A DNA stretch of 35,521 bases from QHCE01 sp038260095 (GTDB lineage: Bacteria > Actinomycetota > Actinomycetes > Mycobacteriales > QHCE01), in assembly GCA_038260095.1 (NCBI GenBank), contig JBBSOC010000016.1, positions 1-35,521 on the forward strand, in the 5' to 3' direction. Position numbers and translations under genes: made by a program. Below the pieces are notes generated by a model, which was not told the DNA's origin, searched no databases, and saw only the letters and a program-made list of their open reading frames with translations. Below, piece by piece: positions 15,719 through 23,948 of this stretch; positions within the stretch are counted from its first letter, which is position 1; every line of letters starts with the position of its first letter.

Positions 15719-17017
15719 CTACAGCCAGCCCGACATCGGGTCCACTGGACGCCCGTCCAGACGCACCTCAAAGTGCAAGTGGCTGCCGGTGGAGGCTCCC
15801 GTGGTCCCCACCAGACCGATCACCTGACCCTGCTTGACTTGCTGGTTGAGCTGGACCTGAATCACTGATTGATGCGCGTAACAGGTAGATACGCCAGATC
15901 CTCCAGCAATGTCTCCGTGATAGATGCAGGTGTACCAGCCATAACCGCTGGTCCATCCGGCATTGATCACTCGACCGGCTGCGGCAGCCCAGATGGGTGT
16001 GCCTGTAGGTGCTGCAAAATCTGTGCCAGCGTGCAGCTGCCAACGTTTATAGAAAGGGTCATAGCGATAACCAAAGTCACTAGACTTGTAACCCCGCACC
16101 GGCATGATGAAGTTGCCCTTGCCGTGTCCGTTGCCAGGTAAAAGTGCCGGACCGGGTCCTTTACCCTGCTGACGGGCCTGCTCGCGAGCCTGACGCGCCG
16201 CTTCTTGCAGGGCTGCTTCAATTCGCCGAGACTCTGCCTGGAGATCTTGGTACTGCTGCTCGCTAGTTGCACGCTCTTGTTCGGCAACCTGCAACGCGGC
16301 GGCTCTTTGATTGGTCAAATCTGTGACGTGCTGCTCAGCATCACGCGCGGCGGACTCTCCGGCATTGGCCGCCTGCAATGTTTTCTGAGCAGAGCTGTTA
16401 GCCGCTTCGGCTTTACGTTTACGATCGGCAACATCGGCACGCTGCTGCGCGGAGCGATCGAGTGTCACTTTCATTCGCTGTATTTCGCGATGTTGGGTAG
16501 CCGCTACGGCCTGGGCATACTCTGAAGCCGCCAGAACTTGATCGACGCCTTTGGCGGCCAACATCATGGCTGGAGCAGCAAAATACCCGCTTTCATAGCT
16601 ACGGCGGGCATAGCCGCTCAATTGTTCACGAGCGCCCTTTACCTGGTCCTCGGCCCGATCAAAATCAGCAACTGCGGCAGCTAAACGTGTTTGCGCCGCG
16701 TCAGCGACGCGGCGGGCTTCTTCGGCCTTGACTTGTCCGGCGATCACACTGCCGTGAGCTTGAGAGACATGTTCCTGCGCACCGGGAAGCTGTCGATTAG
16801 CATCCGCAAAAGACGCACCGGCTTCCTTCGCTCGATCTGTGGCGCTCTCCAGCGCCGCCCCAGCTTGAGCCAGCTCTTGATCTACCCGCTGCTTGTCTTG
16901 AGATGGGTTGGCCAACACTGGCGCCGTTGCGATGGTGCACACCACCGCAACCAAGCTCACGGCTACTACCCAATGTCGGCGAAACCGGCCACCAAGTCGG
17001 CCAATAATGCTGAACAT
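15719..17017 (-). CDS. secreted coiled-coil M23 metallopeptidase (EnvC/NlpD-like)
   Basis: The product is 432 residues from ATG 17017; a TTG two codons earlier is in frame. A signal segment (HWVVAVSLVAVVCTIATAPVLA) is followed by a long coiled coil (about residues 40-290, DQELAQAGAALESATDRAKEA and onward). A C-terminal M23 domain carries metal ligands H329 and D333 (HAGTD) and HLHFE at about 413-417. The domain is complete and looks active. In Corynebacterium and Mycobacterium, FtsX-linked hydrolases with this architecture cut septal peptidoglycan when FtsEX signals through the coiled coil. Its place directly after ftsX supports that role. A small inverted repeat sits on its promoter. Confidence 0.88.
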   Translation of the reverse strand: MFSIIGRLGGRFRRHWVVAVSLVAVVCTIATAPVLANPSQDKQRVDQELAQAGAALESATDRAKEAGASFADANRQLPGAQEHVSQAHGSVIAGQVKAEEARRVADAAQTRLAAAVADFDRAEDQVKGAREQLSGYARRSYESGYFAAPAMMLAAKGVDQVLAASEYAQAVAATQHREIQRMKVTLDRSAQQRADVADRKRKAEAANSSAQKTLQAANAGESAARDAEQHVTDLTNQRAAALQVAEQERATSEQQYQDLQAESRRIEAALQEAARQAREQARQQGKGPGPALLPGNGHGKGNFIMPVRGYKSSDFGYRYDPFYKRWQLHAGTDFAAPTGTPIWAAAAGRVINAGWTSGYGWYTCIYHGDIAGGSGVSTCYAHQSVIQVQLNQQVKQGQVIGLVGTTGASTGSHLHFEVRLDGRPVDPMSGWL

Positions 17018-17024
17018 GCCCAAA

Positions 17025-17045
17025 CCCTCAATCTATACTTGAGGG
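17025..17045 (-). promoter_or_regulatory. inverted repeat over the -10 box of the M23 gene
   Basis: CCCTCAA at 17025-17031 and TTGAGGG at 17039-17045 are perfect 7-base repeats around a centre that reads TATAGA on the minus strand, a good -10 hexamer. The M23 start codon is about 15 bases downstream, so the transcript would have a very short leader. This is probably an operator giving the hydrolase its own control separate from ftsEX. Confidence 0.45.
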
Positions 17046-17118
17046 ACTAAGCTACGGCCAAACAGGCAAAGAAAAAAACACTTAGGTAGCGTGTTGCGCT
17101 AGAACTACGCGGCCGAGA

Positions 17119-18003
17119 TCAAACTTTTACATAGAACCGCAGCGTGCTCCAGCCGGTGATCCCGCTGATGGCAATAGCAATAAACGCCAGAATCGGGCCA
17201 GTCACCAAGATATCGCCCCACTGGATAACTGGGATGAGCCCGCTGCTGAAGATGGGTTTCAGTGCGCCATCGACCAAGAACACCTTGCCGAGAATTAACC
17301 CAAGCCAGCCAATCGCGGCGCCGATCAGCCCCGCCATGCTGGCTTCCAAAATGAACGGCAGCCGCACATACCAGTTCGACGCGCCCACCAGCTTCATGAT
17401 GCTGACTTCACGCCGTCGGCTGTAGGCGGCGACTTGGATTGTGTTCCCAATCAGCAGCAGCGCGGCTATACCCTGCAGCACAGCTACCGCAAACGTGGTG
17501 TTCTTCACCGCATCGATCATGGAAAACAGCTGACTGACGACCTCTTGTTGGCTGGAGACCCGCGAGACTCCGTCGGCGCTGCGATATTTGTTGGCTAGGT
17601 CGGAGTAGTCCTTCGGATCGAGCAGCTTCACCCGGAAAGATGCAGGCAACGCGTCAGGCTGCACACCGTGCACGAAGTCAGGCGAGTTTCGGAACAACTC
17701 CTTGAAACGTTCATATGCCTGCTCTTTAGATTCAAAGCTGACATCGCGTACCAGCTGATGGTCGTTCTCCAGCCGCTGCTTAAGCGTTTGGCGCTGCTGC
17801 TCGCTCGCGTCATCGTTGAGGAAGAGCATTACCTCAACCTTGCCGCGCAGCACGTCCTTAGTCTCTTGAATCTGCACATACAGCAGGCCGCCAGCACCCA
17901 GCAAAGTTAGCGAGATTGCCGTCGTCAAGATCATTGCCACCGACATAGTGACATTGCGCCACAAACCCGTTAGCGCCTCGGATAAGACAAACTTTGCTCG
18001 CAT
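17119..18003 (-). CDS. ftsX: cell division protein FtsX
   Basis: The product is 294 residues from ATG 18003. It has an N-terminal cytoplasmic start (MRAKFVLSEALTGLWRNVTMS), membrane helix 1 (AMILTTAISLTLLGAGGLLYV) and a large extracellular domain (about 50-170). Three further helices follow in the C-terminal half (FAVAVLQGIAALLLIGNTIQVAAYSRRREVSIMKLVGAS, then MAGLIGAAIGWLGLILGKVF and ILVTGPILAFIAIAISGITGW). RRREVSIMKLVGAS is the family signature. FtsX with FtsE forms an ABC-type complex that activates septal hydrolases rather than transporting a substrate. It lies 60 bases after ftsE and is co-transcribed with it. Confidence 0.96.
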   Translation of the reverse strand: MRAKFVLSEALTGLWRNVTMSVAMILTTAISLTLLGAGGLLYVQIQETKDVLRGKVEVMLFLNDDASEQQRQTLKQRLENDHQLVRDVSFESKEQAYERFKELFRNSPDFVHGVQPDALPASFRVKLLDPKDYSDLANKYRSADGVSRVSSQQEVVSQLFSMIDAVKNTTFAVAVLQGIAALLLIGNTIQVAAYSRRREVSIMKLVGASNWYVRLPFILEASMAGLIGAAIGWLGLILGKVFLVDGALKPIFSSGLIPVIQWGDILVTGPILAFIAIAISGITGWSTLRFYVKV

Positions 18004-18063
18004 GCCCAGCCTTTCACATCTGCTTAGCTTTGTTGCGTCTAACGAACGTGCTCAAGGCACGGT

Positions 18064-18744
18064 TTAGCCGTACACGCCACGGTGCTGGTCGCGAATGACC
18101 CGACCACGATCGAGCTCGACTACGCGACGGCGCATCTGGTTCACGATGTTGGCATCGTGCGTAGCCATGACCACCGTGGTACCCGTACGGTTGATCCGGT
18201 CCAGCAGCCGCATAATTTCGATACTGGTATCGGGGTCAAGGTTTCCCGTAGGCTCGTCGGCGAGCAGTACCAGCGGACGGTTCACGAATGCGCGCGCGAT
18301 CGCGACCCGCTGTTGCTCGCCACCGGAAAGCTCCGAGGGGTAGCGATTCTCTTTACCCTCTAGGCCCACCAAGCTCAGCACCTCAGGCACAACGCGGCGG
18401 ATCACCGGACGGGTCTTGCCGATAACTTCCAGCGCAAACGCGACATTTTCCGCCGATGTCTTGTTGGGTAGTAACCGAAAGTCCTGAAAGACACAGCCGA
18501 TGCTTCGGCGTAACTGCGGGATTCGCCATGATCGCAACGTTCCTAGGTCGCGCCCGGCAACTGTAACTTTCCCCGAGGTGGGTACCTCTTCGCGCAGCAG
18601 CAATCGGATAAAGGTGGACTTACCTGAGCCCGAAGGCCCGATAAAAAAGACGAACTCCCCTTTATCCACCCCTACGCTGACATCATCCAATGCGGGGCGG
18701 CGGGACTTGGGGTATCGCTTGCTCACGCTCTCCAAGGTGATCAC
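18064..18744 (-). CDS. ftsE: cell division ATP-binding protein FtsE
   Basis: The product is 226 residues from GTG 18744. Walker A is at 36-44 (GPSGSGKST), the Q loop is VFQDFRLLPNKT, the ABC signature is LSGGEQQRVAIARA (139-152), Walker B is LVLLADEPTGNLD (158-170) and the switch histidine is in MATHDANIV. All catalytic positions are intact. FtsE hydrolyses ATP at the inner membrane to drive the FtsX conformational signal. A TAGAAT -10 box (minus strand, 18758-18753) ends eight bases before the GTG, so the mRNA is probably leaderless, which is frequent in actinobacteria. Confidence 0.97.
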   Translation of the reverse strand: MITLESVSKRYPKSRRPALDDVSVGVDKGEFVFFIGPSGSGKSTFIRLLLREEVPTSGKVTVAGRDLGTLRSWRIPQLRRSIGCVFQDFRLLPNKTSAENVAFALEVIGKTRPVIRRVVPEVLSLVGLEGKENRYPSELSGGEQQRVAIARAFVNRPLVLLADEPTGNLDPDTSIEIMRLLDRINRTGTTVVMATHDANIVNQMRRRVVELDRGRVIRDQHRGVYG

Positions 18745-18752
18745 GTCAATCG

Positions 18753-18758
18753 ATTCTA
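18753..18758 (-). promoter_or_regulatory. -10 box for a leaderless ftsE transcript
   Basis: TAGAAT on the minus strand lies eight bases before the ftsE GTG, with no Shine-Dalgarno between. No clear -35 was seen. Confidence 0.45.
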
Positions 18759-18865
18759 GACTTACAGCTCATGCGGGTGCGGGGTCGGGTTTGAAACCCT
18801 AAAGCCTGGCTGCCAGAAACCGGCAAATACGGCACATCACCCACCTGACGAGTTCTTAACGCAAC

Positions 18866-20053
18866 GTGCCCCCATGGATGCTCCGCAAAGAGCTAGAGTT
18901 AGCGGTAGTGACCACAACGAGTAAGCAAACAGGCGAGCAACCACGCATGTTCAGTACAACGCAAAGGGGTGAGTTGTCGGTGGCGACGGTGCTAGACCTA
19001 CCGCGTATTCCACTAGCCCGCCCACCGCATTTGATCACCCTCGACGCGCCAGCCCACTGCGGTGTCCCGCAACGCACGCACGTAGCCGCAGTCTGGGGTG
19101 ACCTACGCTCAGCATCGTCGGTGATTGTGCAGCCTATGAGCCCTTCCGTGGCTACCGACGAGCAGGCGTGGCGCAGCTGTGCGGCTAAAACCAGTTTGCT
19201 AGCCACTGGGCTGGCTCCGGGGATCAGTTTGGTGCAATGGCTCGGACGCACTATCCCCTTCAGCGCCGAGCTATCGCGGCATCGCAACGACGACACCGAT
19301 CCTATCGACCGGGACTCGAACAACCTGCTGGAGTTTGACGCCGCGTTAAGTTCAGCGCTACCACGCCGGATGGATCGCACATACCTTGGTTACGGCGCGA
19401 GCGGCTACTTGATCGCCGAAACGTGCAAGCGAGGTCTCGCCCCCTCGGCAGTGGCTTTCGTGGACACTCCCGGACTTGGTCGCCAGCCACGTCGTGGAGC
19501 AGATGGTGCACCAGTCATTGTGGACGGCACGCTAATTCACGCCCGCGATCCGATCACATGCATGCGGGACCTTAACCCAGTCATCGCCAATATCCCGGTG
19601 CTAGTGCTCAGCGACGGCAGCTGTGGCAACGAGCTGAACTATAGTTCTCCGCCACAGCACCTCACTGACGTTATCGTGGCTACCACACACAGCGAGAACG
19701 GCCATAAGCCATTGCCTCGCAGCGTCTCGCCAGCCGAGCTGCGTAGATACGTCTTTGCTACTCAGCAGCATTACGCCACATCCAGTAGCGAAGGGCAACG
19801 CAACCTGCGAGCGTTTCTCAATGGCGAGCTCCACCTAATCCGAGCGGCTAATCGCACCGATTGGGGGGATTCAAGCCCTTTGGTTAATGCCCGTCTACTC
19901 CGGATGCCGACTGTTCCGCTGTTTAACCGTGACCACACTGGAGACAACGACCCGTGGCGCAACACGCGCCCATTTGGGCGCGGCCACAGTGGCGAACGCC
20001 CGCCGAGCAAGCCAGACGGTTACCACGCCCGCGCCGCTGAACGCCGCTACTGA
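18866..20053 (+). CDS. degenerate DUF1023-like alpha/beta hydrolase
   Basis: The frame has up to 395 residues. The start is unclear: GTG 18866, GTG 18908 or ATG 18947 are possible. The core VAAVWGDLRSASSVIVQPM, then LVQWLGRTIPF, then RTYLGYGASGYLIAETCKRG, AFVDTPGLG, HARDPI and THSEN follows the order of the DUF1023 fold seen in actinobacterial hydrolases. In those I recall a GDLDTADHVAVLVPG-type strand, WLGY and a GHSYGS nucleophile elbow. Here the elbow reads GYGASG, so the nucleophilic serine position is not conserved, and the oxyanion-hole PG also appears lost. The protein may therefore be catalytically dead or have shifted function. It lies on the opposite strand between ftsE and prfB. 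No signal peptide was seen. Confidence 0.5.
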   Translation: MPPWMLRKELELAVVTTTSKQTGEQPRMFSTTQRGELSVATVLDLPRIPLARPPHLITLDAPAHCGVPQRTHVAAVWGDLRSASSVIVQPMSPSVATDEQAWRSCAAKTSLLATGLAPGISLVQWLGRTIPFSAELSRHRNDDTDPIDRDSNNLLEFDAALSSALPRRMDRTYLGYGASGYLIAETCKRGLAPSAVAFVDTPGLGRQPRRGADGAPVIVDGTLIHARDPITCMRDLNPVIANIPVLVLSDGSCGNELNYSSPPQHLTDVIVATTHSENGHKPLPRSVSPAELRRYVFATQQHYATSSSEGQRNLRAFLNGELHLIRAANRTDWGDSSPLVNARLLRMPTVPLFNRDHTGDNDPWRNTRPFGRGHSGERPPSKPDGYHARAAERRY

Positions 20054-20078
20054 GCGGCCTTGCGTTATCCGGTTGCGT

Positions 20079-21182
20079 CTAGTCGTGCTGTTTGCGCCAC
20101 CTGATACCGGCGGTGATGAAATCGTCGATGGCGCCGTCGAAGACGGCCTGCGGGTTACCCGCCTCGTGACCAGTGCGCAGATCCTTCACCATTTGGTATG
20201 GGTGCAGCACGTAGGAGCGCATCTGATTCCCCCACGATCCGGTGGTATCACCGCGCAGGGCGTCCATCTCGACCTTGCGCTCTTGCCGCTGCCTCGCCAG
20301 CAACCGCGCTTGCAGCACTCGCATTGCTGCTGCGCGGTTCTGAATCTGAGACTTCTCGTTCTGGCATGACACCACGATCCCAGTCGGCAGGTGGGTGATC
20401 CGCACCGCTGAGTCGGTGGTATTCACACTCTGCCCACCGGGGCCGGAGGAGCGAAACACGTCGATGCGGATGTCGGTTTCAGGAACGTCTACGTGATCTT
20501 GGGACTCCACTACCGGTAGCACTTCGACACCGGCGAATGAGGTCTGCCGGCGGCCCTGATTGTCAAACGGGCTGATCCGGACCAGCCGGTGTGTGCCTTG
20601 TTCCACCGACAATGTGCCGTAGGCGTAGGGCGCTTTCACGGTGAAAGTGGCCGATTTGATGCCCGCCTCTTCGGCGTAGGAGATGTCGTAGATCTCCGTG
20701 GGATAGGAGTGTCGCTCCGCCCAGCGCAGATACATGCGGAGCATCATCTGGGCATAGTCGGCCGCGTCGACCCCACCAGCTTCGGCTCGAATGTTTACCA
20801 GCGCCTCGCGCTGGTCATACTCACCCGCTAGTAGCGTTCGGATCTCCAAATCGTCGATAGCCGCACGCAGCGCAGCGATTTCGGCGGCTGCCTCGTCTCG
20901 GGATGTTTGGTCGTCTTCGTCTTCGGCGAGCCCCAGTAGCACGGCCACATCATCAAGCCTGGCACGTAGGCCGGTGACCCTAGCTAGCTCACCCTGCACA
21001 AATGACAGCCGGGAGGTGAGGTGCTGAGCCTGCTCGATGTCATCCCACAAGTTTGGCGCGGCGGCCGCTGTGTTGAGTTCGGCCAGTTCGGCCTCAAGGC
21101 GTTCCGGCTCCACCACCGCCTCCACCGAGGCCAACGTTGCGCTCAGTGAGGTGAGTTCTTCTTGAAGATCAATAGTCGCCAC
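20079..21182 (-). CDS. prfB: peptide chain release factor 2
   Basis: The product is 367 residues from ATG 21182. The stop-codon recognition tripeptide SPF is at 204-206 (VRISPFDNQGRR), and the catalytic GGQ is at 249-251 (SSGPGGQSVNTTDSAVRITHLPTG). RF2 reads UGA and UAA and releases the finished peptide in the ribosome. The frame is continuous: there is no in-frame UGA near codon 25, so the autoregulatory +1 frameshift known from E. coli prfB is absent. It lies upstream of ftsE with the DUF1023-like gene inserted convergently between them. Confidence 0.97.
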   Translation of the reverse strand: MATIDLQEELTSLSATLASVEAVVEPERLEAELAELNTAAAAPNLWDDIEQAQHLTSRLSFVQGELARVTGLRARLDDVAVLLGLAEDEDDQTSRDEAAAEIAALRAAIDDLEIRTLLAGEYDQREALVNIRAEAGGVDAADYAQMMLRMYLRWAERHSYPTEIYDISYAEEAGIKSATFTVKAPYAYGTLSVEQGTHRLVRISPFDNQGRRQTSFAGVEVLPVVESQDHVDVPETDIRIDVFRSSGPGGQSVNTTDSAVRITHLPTGIVVSCQNEKSQIQNRAAAMRVLQARLLARQRQERKVEMDALRGDTTGSWGNQMRSYVLHPYQMVKDLRTGHEAGNPQAVFDGAIDDFITAGIRWRKQHD

Positions 21183-21317
21183 CGCTTCAGACTATCTACC
21201 AAGCCCAGCAGCGCTACGCCATGGCCGTGCATCCTGCGGATCAGCCCAACGATATGTGCATGGTGATGGTTCCCAGTGCCGTTGAGGCCGTGCATAGTTT
21301 ATCCGTAAAATAGATGG

Positions 21318-21323
21318 TAATAT
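21318..21323 (+). promoter_or_regulatory. -10 box just upstream of the MNT/HEPN operon
   Basis: TAATAT ends seven bases before the ATG at 21331, with no Shine-Dalgarno between them, implying a leaderless mRNA. The surrounding bases (TGGTAATATCCA) are partly symmetrical and might bind a regulator. Confidence 0.4.
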
Positions 21324-21330
21324 CCACTTA

Positions 21331-21960
21331 ATGAGAACTCCTGCGCCTGAGCTACTGCCACTGTTCCGCTCCGCGGGACAAGCTCGAATCTTGGCAGTCG
21401 CGTTCCTTGCCCCAGAAAGCGAAGTACTTTCCATCGACGGATTGGCGAAACAAGCTGAGGTTAGCTACCCTACAACTCACCGAGAAGTCGGGCGACTCAT
21501 CAAAGCCGGACTGTTCACCGAAGAGCGAATAGGAAATCTGCGCCGCGTTCGCCCAGACACAACATCCCCGTACCACGAAAGTCTGCTAGGTCTCATCGAG
21601 CAGGCTTTTGGGGCAGAGCGACTGCTCCGCAATCAGCTCGAGTCCGTGTCGGGCATCGCAGCGGCGGCAATCTATGGTTCATTCGCGGCTAGGCAGCTCG
21701 GCGAATCCGGCCAAGCACCCAGGGACATTGATGTTCTGATCATTGGTGAGCCAAACCTTGACGAGATGTATCGGGCGTGCGAAGCCGTCAGCGAAATCGT
21801 CAAACGTGAAGTAAACCCAGCCGTGGTATCGCTGCGGGAGTGGCGAGAAGCGTCCAGCGGATTTCTACGCAACGTGAGACAAGCTCCGATAATCCCGCTA
21901 GCCGGCGATTGGATAGGCCTTATGTCCGGTAAAGCAGAAGAGGGTGCGACCCGTGGTTGA
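21331..21960 (+). CDS. MNT-type nucleotidyltransferase with HTH, antitoxin-like
   Basis: The product is 209 residues from ATG 21331. Residues ~15-75 form a winged helix (VLSIDGLAKQAEVSYPTTHREVGRLIKAGLFTEERIGNLRRV). The nucleotidyltransferase core is at about 110-140 (AAIYGSFAARQLGES, then RDIDVLII), with the GS and DxD motifs of the minimal nucleotidyltransferase family. In MNT/HEPN systems the nucleotidyltransferase neutralises the HEPN ribonuclease, in studied cases by adding AMP to it. The added HTH suggests that it also represses the operon. Its stop overlaps the start of the HEPN gene, which supports a toxin-antitoxin pair. Confidence 0.75.
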   Translation: MRTPAPELLPLFRSAGQARILAVAFLAPESEVLSIDGLAKQAEVSYPTTHREVGRLIKAGLFTEERIGNLRRVRPDTTSPYHESLLGLIEQAFGAERLLRNQLESVSGIAAAAIYGSFAARQLGESGQAPRDIDVLIIGEPNLDEMYRACEAVSEIVKREVNPAVVSLREWREASSGFLRNVRQAPIIPLAGDWIGLMSGKAEEGATRG

Positions 21961-22411
21961 AGAAAGACCGCTGAAAGTACGCGCACTAATCCAGCAGAAC
22001 CGGCTTGCTCCGGTGGCCGCGGATCTGGACTTAGCTTGGCGTCATATTTCTGACGCCGACGACCTAACAGCCGACATCGCTAATGTATCTCGGGACAAGA
22101 CTCGGTATGACATGGCTTACGAGGCAGCCTTCCATGCTGTTATGGCACTTCTTGCCGGCGATGGGCTCAGGCTCACCAGCGCCGTCGGTCATCATGCGGC
22201 TCTAGCGATATATGCGATCGCGGTGTTAGACACGCCGCCTGACCTAGCTGAAGCCGCTCAGTCATTCGACCGAATGAGGAAAGGCCGAGCTCGATCCTGG
22301 TACGACGCTGCGCCCGTCACCAGCCAACAGGCGATGTGGGCAGCCCAACAAGCACAAAAACTTTTACTCAACAGTCGAACGTACGTTGGTAACAAGAGTT
22401 CGCGCGGATAG
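21953..22411 (+). CDS. HEPN-domain protein (SAV_6107-like), probable toxin
   Basis: The product is 152 residues from GTG 21953, spaced nine bases from AGAGG; the GTG at 21944 sits on the binding site itself. It is all-helical: YDMAYEAAFHAVMALLAGDGLRLTSAVGHHAALAIYAIAVL, then SFDRMRKGRARSWYDAAPVTSQQAMWAAQQAQKLLL. The last part matches the C-terminal HEPN motif region in which R..R...YD replaces the usual RxxxxxH. HEPN proteins are often ribonucleases. With the usual RN..H partly altered, catalysis is uncertain. It overlaps the nucleotidyltransferase gene by eight bases, and the two most likely act together. Confidence 0.7.
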   Translation: MVEERPLKVRALIQQNRLAPVAADLDLAWRHISDADDLTADIANVSRDKTRYDMAYEAAFHAVMALLAGDGLRLTSAVGHHAALAIYAIAVLDTPPDLAEAAQSFDRMRKGRARSWYDAAPVTSQQAMWAAQQAQKLLLNSRTYVGNKSSRG

Positions 22412-22592
22412 AAAATGCTGAACTCACTGGCCCTCTACCGAGCGATTTCAAAACCGGCTCCGAAGTTGTCACCCAGCAGCGACACTTCAACTGCACAGAC
22501 CTGCGTAAGTACTCGACTAGCTCATTCGCTAGGCAGCGCAGTGAAGGCGGGCTAAGCTGGAGCAACCAGACCCAACCTGGAGACATTCTACT

Positions 22593-23147
22593 ATGACCAG
22601 CGCTCTAGAACTTGTTCCTAACGATCGCCCATGGACCACCGAGGACTTGGAGCGGCTCACCGACGACGGAAATCGGTATGAAATCACCAACGGGAGCCTC
22701 CTCGTGACCCCAGCACCGGCTATCGGACACGTAGTTATCACCGCCCGGCTAGCTCGAGCACTCGACCGGCAGCTACCTGACCATTTAGAAGCATTGGCTA
22801 CTGGAGCCGGTATCCAGCTGCGGCGTTCCATGTATATCCCCGACATTGTTGTGGTGCACGCGGCGGCCACCGCTCGTGAAGGCAAACTATTTGACGTCTC
22901 CGACGTGGTGCTGGTCGTGGAAGTGTTGTCCCCAAGCAACGCGGGTACCGATCTAGTGCTTAAGCGGCACGACTACGCCGCTGATGGCATCCTCTGGTAC
23001 TGGATTGTCGATCCGAAGGCACAAACCCTAACGGTGTTGGAGAATTCCGACGGTAGCTACGTTGAACGCGCTGTCGTCCAGCCTGGTGCCGAGTGGGCTA
23101 CCGATCAACCGTTCCCATTTAGCATTGACCCGGCCACACTCCGCTAG
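22593..23147 (+). CDS. Uma2-family endonuclease (DUF820)
   Basis: The product is 184 residues from ATG 22593. It shows the typical N-terminus (WTTEDLERLTDDGNRYEITNGSLLVTPAPAIGHVVITARLARAL) and the restriction-endonuclease-like core (YIPDIVVVH, VVLVVEVLSPSN, LKRHDYAADGILWYWIVDP), which supplies the D, E and K positions of the family. The length is normal. Uma2 proteins are abundant in some bacteria, and their targets are mostly unknown. It lies in a small island of toxin-antitoxin genes. The ribosome binding site (CTGGAGAC) is acceptable. Confidence 0.85.
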   Translation: MTSALELVPNDRPWTTEDLERLTDDGNRYEITNGSLLVTPAPAIGHVVITARLARALDRQLPDHLEALATGAGIQLRRSMYIPDIVVVHAAATAREGKLFDVSDVVLVVEVLSPSNAGTDLVLKRHDYAADGILWYWIVDPKAQTLTVLENSDGSYVERAVVQPGAEWATDQPFPFSIDPATLR

Positions 23148-23181
23148 TCCCCATGGAGCCGATCGGTACCAGCCTTTACCG

Positions 23182-23202
23182 CTGTACATGTAGTAACATA
23201 CA
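23182..23202. promoter_or_regulatory. promoter/operator region of the Phd-VapC pair
   Basis: The palindrome TACATGTA and an additional ACATACA arm lie upstream of the antitoxin ATG (23207). TAACAT at 23194-23199 is a possible -10 box only seven bases from the ATG, suggesting a leaderless mRNA. Phd/VapB antitoxins typically bind such repeats. Confidence 0.4.
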
Positions 23203-23206
23203 GAAT

Positions 23207-23503
23207 ATGGCGACTTTAGCTGAAAATAAGCCAACCAACGTTGGCATGCGTGAGCTTTCACAGCGGACCGCACAGGTTTTGGCCCGCGTCCGCGCTGGTG
23301 AAATTGTGGAAATCACAGATCGAGGCAAGCCGGTGGCGCGCATTGTGCCTGCCACAGCCGATCGCTATGACCAGCTGATAGCGGCGGGGATCATTCAGCA
23401 AGCTAAGCGGCCATTCGACGTGGCGGACCTGCCAGAACTGGGAAGCAACCTTACCGGCCGCCCATCTGAGCAGTGGCTTACTGAACTCCGCGGTGGGCAT
23501 TGA
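23207..23503 (+). CDS. Phd/YefM-type antitoxin
   Basis: The product is 98 residues from ATG 23207; the earlier in-frame ATG at 23153 lies before the promoter. The Phd/YefM domain is clear: NVGMRELSQRTAQVLARVRAGEIVEITDRGKPVARIVPA at residues ~10-50. It is followed by a longer C-terminal toxin-binding part (YDQLIAAGIIQQAKRPFDVADLPEL). It represses its own operon and blocks the PIN toxin encoded next. The stop overlaps the toxin start (TGATG). Confidence 0.88.
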   Translation: MATLAENKPTNVGMRELSQRTAQVLARVRAGEIVEITDRGKPVARIVPATADRYDQLIAAGIIQQAKRPFDVADLPELGSNLTGRPSEQWLTELRGGH

Positions 23504-23913
23504 TGACAATCTGTATCTATCTGGATACCTCTGCGGTAGCGAAACTATTCCTCAGCGAAAAAGAAAGCCCGGATTTGCGAAAGTGGTTGTCCCAGCAGTT
23601 TCAGCCACGCTTAGTGTCATCAGCGCTCATGGCGGTGGAGCTGATTCGTTTGCTCGATCTGGTCAACACAGCGATAGTGCGGGTAGCACAATCGTTTCTT
23701 GCCGTGGCTGTGGATATCGTCGAGGTCACTCCTCCAATACTCGAGAACGCTACTCATGTATCGCCGGCGCGCTTGCGAACTCTTGACGCCATTCATCTGG
23801 CTACAGCACTGGATTTGGGAAAAGCCGTTGATGTGATACTTACCTACGACAAGCTGTTAGCTGAAGCCGCCCGCACTAACAACCTGAGAGTGGTAAGCCC
23901 AGGCATCGTGTAA
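23503..23913 (+). CDS. VapC-type PIN-domain toxin
   Basis: The product is 136 residues from ATG 23503, overlapping the antitoxin stop by one base. The PIN acidic residues are present: D in YLDTSAVAKLF (about residue 8), E in ALMAVELIRL, D in LRTLDAIHLATAL and D in ILTYDKLLAEAA. PIN toxins are Mg-dependent ribonucleases that cut tRNA or rRNA and are silenced by the cognate antitoxin. All catalytic positions are intact, so it is probably active. It ends close to, and convergent with, nrdB. Confidence 0.9.
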   Translation: MTICIYLDTSAVAKLFLSEKESPDLRKWLSQQFQPRLVSSALMAVELIRLLDLVNTAIVRVAQSFLAVAVDIVEVTPPILENATHVSPARLRTLDAIHLATALDLGKAVDVILTYDKLLAEAARTNNLRVVSPGIV

Positions 23914-23948
23914 AAGAATACCGTGTAAGAGCAGACGCCACGGCCAGG

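Noticed and set aside
20079..21182. Programmed frameshift in prfB
   Set aside because: The reading frame is continuous through the region where the E. coli-type UGA would be.
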